NCBI GenBank assembly: GCA_018659375.1
Contig: JABJMO010000012.1
Span: 1 to 41,523 of the forward strand
Direction of reading: 5' to 3'
Length of the DNA: 41,523 bases
Origin: Methanobacteriota archaeon
GTDB lineage: Archaea > Thermoplasmatota > Poseidoniia > Poseidoniales > Poseidoniaceae
Shown: piece by piece, positions 39,101 through 41,523 of the stretch
How the letters are laid out: every line of letters begins with the position of its first letter
How positions within the stretch are numbered: the first letter of the stretch is position 1
The notes under the pieces: model-generated
Database searches by the model: none
What the model was told of the DNA's origin: nothing
Seen by the model: only the letters and a program-made list of their open reading frames with translations
Translations under genes and position numbers: made by a program

Positions 39101-39456
39101 CGAGTCTTGCTAGGATTACTGTCATAGAGGTGAGAATTGTTGTCATCCCATACCGACATTGAAACACCATCACCAGCACCGTGAGACAAAGTTAACAGCA
39201 TTGTCTGGCCACTTTCTAGCCAAACGGTAAACCAGTCGTGTCTGTCATCCCACATGTCAACTGCACCGCTAACCACATCTCCAGGATACACTTCTTGACC
39301 GGCATTATTGGCGTTATTTGGCTCGATTTCTTCAATCACCTCTACTCCAGCAGCCCCGCTAAATTGCGGTTCAGATGCCGTATCATCCAATGCTGATTGG
39401 GAAATCATTGGATGTAATGCTGCTAAAATTAGAATCACTAGTACTGCCTTACGCAT
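36109..39456 (-). CDS. PPC and thrombospondin-3 surface protein with Pro/Gln-rich cytoplasmic tail
   Basis: A 1115-residue protein, taking ATG 39456 as start because it begins an ideal signal peptide (MRKAVLVILILAALHPMISQ). A TATA-like TTATAC about 25 bp upstream suggests a leaderless transcript. The frame also opens at a TTG at 39510, which would bury the signal. Order: bacterial pre-peptidase C-terminal (PPC) domain (about 42-155, EIEPNNANNA to DSNPSKT); an unassigned beta domain; calcium-binding thrombospondin-type-3 repeats with Gly/Asn/Asp linkers (about 316-472); Ig-like segments; membrane helix (about 961-985); and a 130-residue cytoplasmic tail of Pro/Gln repeats ending in a compact motif, LPPGGQYD ... 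WQMMTDGSFNRL. No enzymatic motif was seen. The tail probably contacts a cytoplasmic partner. Confidence 0.85.
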   Translation of the reverse strand: MRKAVLVILILAALHPMISQSALDDTASEPQFSGAAGVEVIEEIEPNNANNAGQEVYPGDVVSGAVDMWDDRHDWFTVWLESGQTMLLTLSHGAGDGVSMSVWDDNNSHLYDSNPSKTRDTIFLSEEETEMGGAYTVSINATMTEAGGGAYVLEIDAGYNVDWYSPEVGWYATSEQYNAKDELMYTSSLTSYQFANSATTTKQSAPVWSDGDYWNFSVSMPEMFGATYEEYHQMTVTGSDNVGGKNCFTVSIEGKATLNMDFMGMTTKFIDEQSGVACFDKSNLALVHENLTMTSSTEMSGGAFGAMSTSARSCTTSDGEPDEDCDDVEDFFDDCPGTALGAEVDFWGCSEAQNNGGDNDGNNGGGSDDTDGDGIPDSNDACPNEPSTAENDADSDGCPDDDGGDGDGNGDGNGDGNGGSDNTDSDGDGVIDDDDYCPDTMAGDSVDAFGCSDAQNGGGDNGGDSNGGGDNNGGGGDNGGGDFGGIDLGCIPTGADMSQETVIRSDLIYAAGMNQINFPLVKDKVWSEAAEGTGTFSLSIELGGCTISTMDIEDSGAIPLNYRHLGDQSFTIGQSTVTATGIQVFAGRQGNDDWATPDFTLLPSVPDDVAKMGLPFAAWVNVVGFNEFASTVNLSASINAQNAPIMYDSMQLSVDDLGAVIVDTMNLSSGEYSLTITGESSGMERLISVPFTVDNNPDFDIVTLDPWIVIPQGVEWIVPTPIFIEPVNGFSGADVTIGVTVPDGVAAQLDFASGSAPFLSVLTLTIPSNLSAGDYTVIVTGTAGSTVHSDEITFTVTSIPEFSLDIENREQIIADGTMAISGVINAHNGLDLSLGGALDVLVEPYNQDLIDSAVITWGAIDMNGDLPFTVTFAVDDSIPRNEYTINLNVVSLDGGLAHSASVAFVTESSTLDGTAVAADASAVVSGNTSLHDGTDSSATNIASGQDKEDDTSESESKSSNTGLIVGGTIGVLGVVIGVAVVIMRGRNGDNNKDFAQQMWTQQPNMTSQAPVAGMPQMGQQMVQQPAYQQPVVQQPVQPVAQQPAYQQPIQPAQPMTAPAPPVATAPAPPAQPTTVADYTGLPPGGQYDQSTGQTIYVQTDGVRWQMMTDGSFNRL
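36296..36395 (-). repeat. Pro/Gln-rich coding repeat in the cytoplasmic tail
   Basis: The DNA repeats a loose GGTTGTTGATATGCC-like unit on the plus strand, encoding QQPAYQQP and VVQQPVQP blocks in the minus-strand protein. It is a degenerate tandem coding repeat of the cytoplasmic tail, likely to vary in length between strains. Confidence 0.6.
38011..38090 (-). repeat. Gly/Asp/Asn-rich tandem coding repeat
   Basis: Short GCC/ACC-type triplet-based repeats encode a GGDNGG/GGGDNN linker between thrombospondin-3 units of the minus-strand surface protein. It is low-complexity DNA and not a CRISPR array, as there are no spacers and no fixed repeat length. Confidence 0.6.
38201..38256 (-). repeat. 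12-bp tandem coding repeat (GDGN units)
   Basis: About three copies of a 12-bp unit similar to CGTCACCATTGC encode GDGNGDGNGDGN in the same protein. The period is a multiple of three, so unit gain or loss would keep the frame. Confidence 0.6.
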
Positions 39457-39549
39457 GAGGCTTGGTCTAGAATCAACAGTATAAGGCTTAGGTTGCGCTA
39501 ATGTAACCAAATAATTGGCCCAATAATCAAAGTATTAGTATTGAAGTAA

Positions 39550-41523
39550 TTACTTTTTCTCGGCTAATTCTTTGGCCTGCTTAGCCCACTCATCACGCTT
39601 GATACGGCCTGAGAAAAATTCGATTGCTTGATTAACTTCTTCTTCAATCTTAGGCGTCATATTACCTACTTGACCAAATGTGTATATGCCCAAAGCATTC
39701 AATTTTTCAGCAATAAAAGGGCCTATTCCTTTGATTACCTGCAAGTCGTCTTGCTCATCAATAGTGGCAACTCCAAGCGTGGCAAAGTCAATCGTCTTGG
39801 CACGAGCTCTTACCCGTGCTAATTCTTCTAACTTCTTGGCTCTCAACTTTTCTGTTTCTGCATCTGCTTTGACTTTTGCTTCTGCTTTTGATTCTGCCTT
39901 TGCTCTTGACTTGGCTTCTGACTCTGCCTCTACAGTGGCTTTCTCGCGTTCAGATTCGAGTTTCTCCTGTTGCATGAGGTATTCAGGGTCCGGATTTACC
40001 TTAACGTCCCAAATCAAGTATACCGAATTTCTTCCAATCTTGATAGTACCTTGGAATTCACCACCGCCCAGAGTCGGCTCTAAACTGTCATCAAAGATTA
40101 GTTGGAATTTAATCACTCCTTCCTCATCAGCCTCAAACATCCTTACTTCTTCATTGCCGTATGTCAAGTCTGCCATTGTGAACTTGTGCCCCGCTTGTTG
40201 GTCTAAGTAATCAATAGATTGTATTTTCAAGCCTGGAGTGATGTTGGTAATGGTAATTAATTCCTCGCTGTAGATTGTATCACCAGGATTGACATCATTG
40301 GCTGGCGTTAGGATGAACGGGTTGTCCTTGGTCCCTTCACCTTCAGCGAACTTAGGCTTTGAAGTAGTATTTTCTGGTTCAGCATCATCAATTACTTGCT
40401 TATTTCCTGGTATAAATATAACGAACAAGAGTAACAACAGCAGCAGAATCAACGGCAAACAGATGTAACCCCAAGCCATTATACCGCTTTCATCTTTATC
40501 ATCATCAGTATCTTGTGAATCTATAACTTCTTCAATGACACTAATTGTGATGTTAAACGATTGACCGTGAGCAGAATTATTTGCCCAAATTGTGAACTGT
40601 GTAGCCTCCATTGCTTTAGTTGGTGTACCTGTTATACTTCCATCAGGGTGTGCGTCTCTGGCTGGACTCCATCCAAAGATTAGACCTGTAGGCAGTTCGC
40701 TACTAATTTCCCAAGTAGCGACATCACCTAGGCCAGCAACAGTTGGTAATTGCACTGCTATTTCTTTACCTATGGTAAGGGTCAATGTGTCTGAAGGATA
40801 TGTCATGGTAAATGGTAAGTCAAGGATTGTATCAAGTGAGTCACAGATTCCATCGCCGTCCTCATCTCCTGGAACACTGTTTTGATCGGTACTATCTGTT
40901 CCACAATCTGCTTCCATTGCGTCTAACCAGGTGTCGTTGTCGTCATCAAGGTCTTCGACAAGAGGTGGCGTACTAGTGGACTGTCCGGTCAAAGTATCTG
41001 GCATTCCGTCACCATCGCGGTCAATGGAACCTGCAGAATCGAACGGGAACGCATCTGGTCCAACAGAACAACCGCCATTGGCAGGGACTTCAGGCCCATC
41101 ACAAACACCATCACCATCGCTATCAGCATTGATTGAATCAGTTCCAGTATTGTTTTGGTCAACGTAAGTTGATGAGTTGGTTTCCACATCATTGAGTAGC
41201 CCATCACCATCAATATCTTCATCAAGTTCATCACAAATGGAATCGCCGTCAAGGTCTGTTATCAATGAATTAGCATCAAGTGGGTTGGTTGCACAATTGA
41301 CTTCTTCAGCATCGCTAAAGCCGTCTGCGTCATCATCCAAGTCTTCGACTAAGCCACCTAATGGATTGTAATCAAGTGGTAATTGATTTGGCATTCCATC
41401 CGAGTCTGAATCATCAAGAACTCCTATTTGGATTACCATCACTTCATTGAACAAACTGTTGTTAGCATAAATGGTGAAGTTAGTCAACTGAATATCATCA
41501 GTTGGCGTTCCCCAAATTGTTCC
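39550..41523 (-). CDS. Thrombospondin-3 ectodomain joined through a membrane helix to coiled coil and HhH domain (5' truncated)
   Basis: The frame is open to the window edge, so the true start lies beyond 41523. Visible order: the end of an Ig-like putative repeat (GTPTDDIQLTNFTIYANNS); calcium-binding thrombospondin-3 repeats (about 41420-40830, many D-x-D-x-DG); another He_PIG-like Ig repeat (40800-40540); a membrane helix of leucines (40480-40400); a small beta domain (about 40370-40000); a charged coiled coil rich in Ala/Glu/Lys (39990-39800); and a C-terminal helix-hairpin-helix, VIKGIGPFIAEKLNALGI, followed by YTFGQVGN (about 39745-39665). HhH units of this type (COG3743-like) are usually linked to nucleic-acid or protein binding. 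With the ectodomain outside, the coiled coil and HhH would be cytoplasmic. Confidence 0.85.
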   Translation of the reverse strand, partial: GTIWGTPTDDIQLTNFTIYANNSLFNEVMVIQIGVLDDSDSDGMPNQLPLDYNPLGGLVEDLDDDADGFSDAEEVNCATNPLDANSLITDLDGDSICDELDEDIDGDGLLNDVETNSSTYVDQNNTGTDSINADSDGDGVCDGPEVPANGGCSVGPDAFPFDSAGSIDRDGDGMPDTLTGQSTSTPPLVEDLDDDNDTWLDAMEADCGTDSTDQNSVPGDEDGDGICDSLDTILDLPFTMTYPSDTLTLTIGKEIAVQLPTVAGLGDVATWEISSELPTGLIFGWSPARDAHPDGSITGTPTKAMEATQFTIWANNSAHGQSFNITISVIEEVIDSQDTDDDKDESGIMAWGYICLPLILLLLLLLFVIFIPGNKQVIDDAEPENTTSKPKFAEGEGTKDNPFILTPANDVNPGDTIYSEELITITNITPGLKIQSIDYLDQQAGHKFTMADLTYGNEEVRMFEADEEGVIKFQLIFDDSLEPTLGGGEFQGTIKIGRNSVYLIWDVKVNPDPEYLMQQEKLESEREKATVEAESEAKSRAKAESKAEAKVKADAETEKLRAKKLEELARVRARAKTIDFATLGVATIDEQDDLQVIKGIGPFIAEKLNALGIYTFGQVGNMTPKIEEEVNQAIEFFSGRIKRDEWAKQAKELAEKK

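Noticed and set aside
39457-39510. N-terminal extension from a TTG start of the PPC/thrombospondin-3 protein
   Set aside because: It would place 18 polar residues ahead of a perfect signal peptide, and the TATA-like element overlaps this stretch.

Overview
The window looks archaeal, most likely a marine planktonic euryarchaeon of the Marine Group II / Candidatus Poseidoniia type. This is inferred from gene content and was not checked against a database. Supporting signs are an archaeal type IV pilin N-terminal domain, a NOB1-type PIN/zinc-ribbon protein, a TATA-type promoter, and very large acidic secreted proteins carrying thrombospondin-type-3, PPC, cadherin-like and beta-helix modules. No insertion sequence, integrase or CRISPR array was seen.

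Left part (1-26218, all on the minus strand). In transcription order: a LolD/MacB-type ABC ATPase whose stop overlaps the GTG start of a 1540-residue FtsX-type permease by 4 nt; a 1029-residue secreted, C-terminally anchored surface protein; a 5477-residue giant surface protein; and a small HAD phosphatase. The two surface-protein genes each end in a hairpin with the same core and loop. Those hairpins pair fully only as minus-strand RNA, because they contain G-U wobbles. Both 5' leaders share a GGTACCG motif.

Middle part (26219-28578). Here are a MoaD-like sulfur carrier, TatA, convergent NOB1, a YqaA/DedA-like membrane protein, tRNA-Glu(UUC) with an encoded CCA end, and a small hypothetical membrane protein.

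Right part (28579-41523). A plus-strand block holds a secreted protein with LDL-receptor-class-A-like repeats, a membrane protein fused to a GNAT acetyltransferase, a GT4 glycosyltransferase and a SAM methyltransferase, which may act in cell-surface glycan modification. A minus-strand block holds two small membrane proteins (one FUN14-like), a PPC/thrombospondin-3 protein with a Pro/Gln-rich cytoplasmic tail, and a truncated protein joining external thrombospondin-3 repeats to a cytoplasmic coiled coil and a helix-hairpin-helix domain.

The most unusual object is the giant protein. It has two membrane anchors and ends in a complete-looking archaeal pilin precursor, whose prepilin-peptidase site would lie on the cytoplasmic side. 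It could therefore be a tethered adhesin-pilin polyprotein. Several other proteins here also connect large Ca-binding or adhesive ectodomains to cytoplasmic tails. Intergenic gaps are all under 300 bases.
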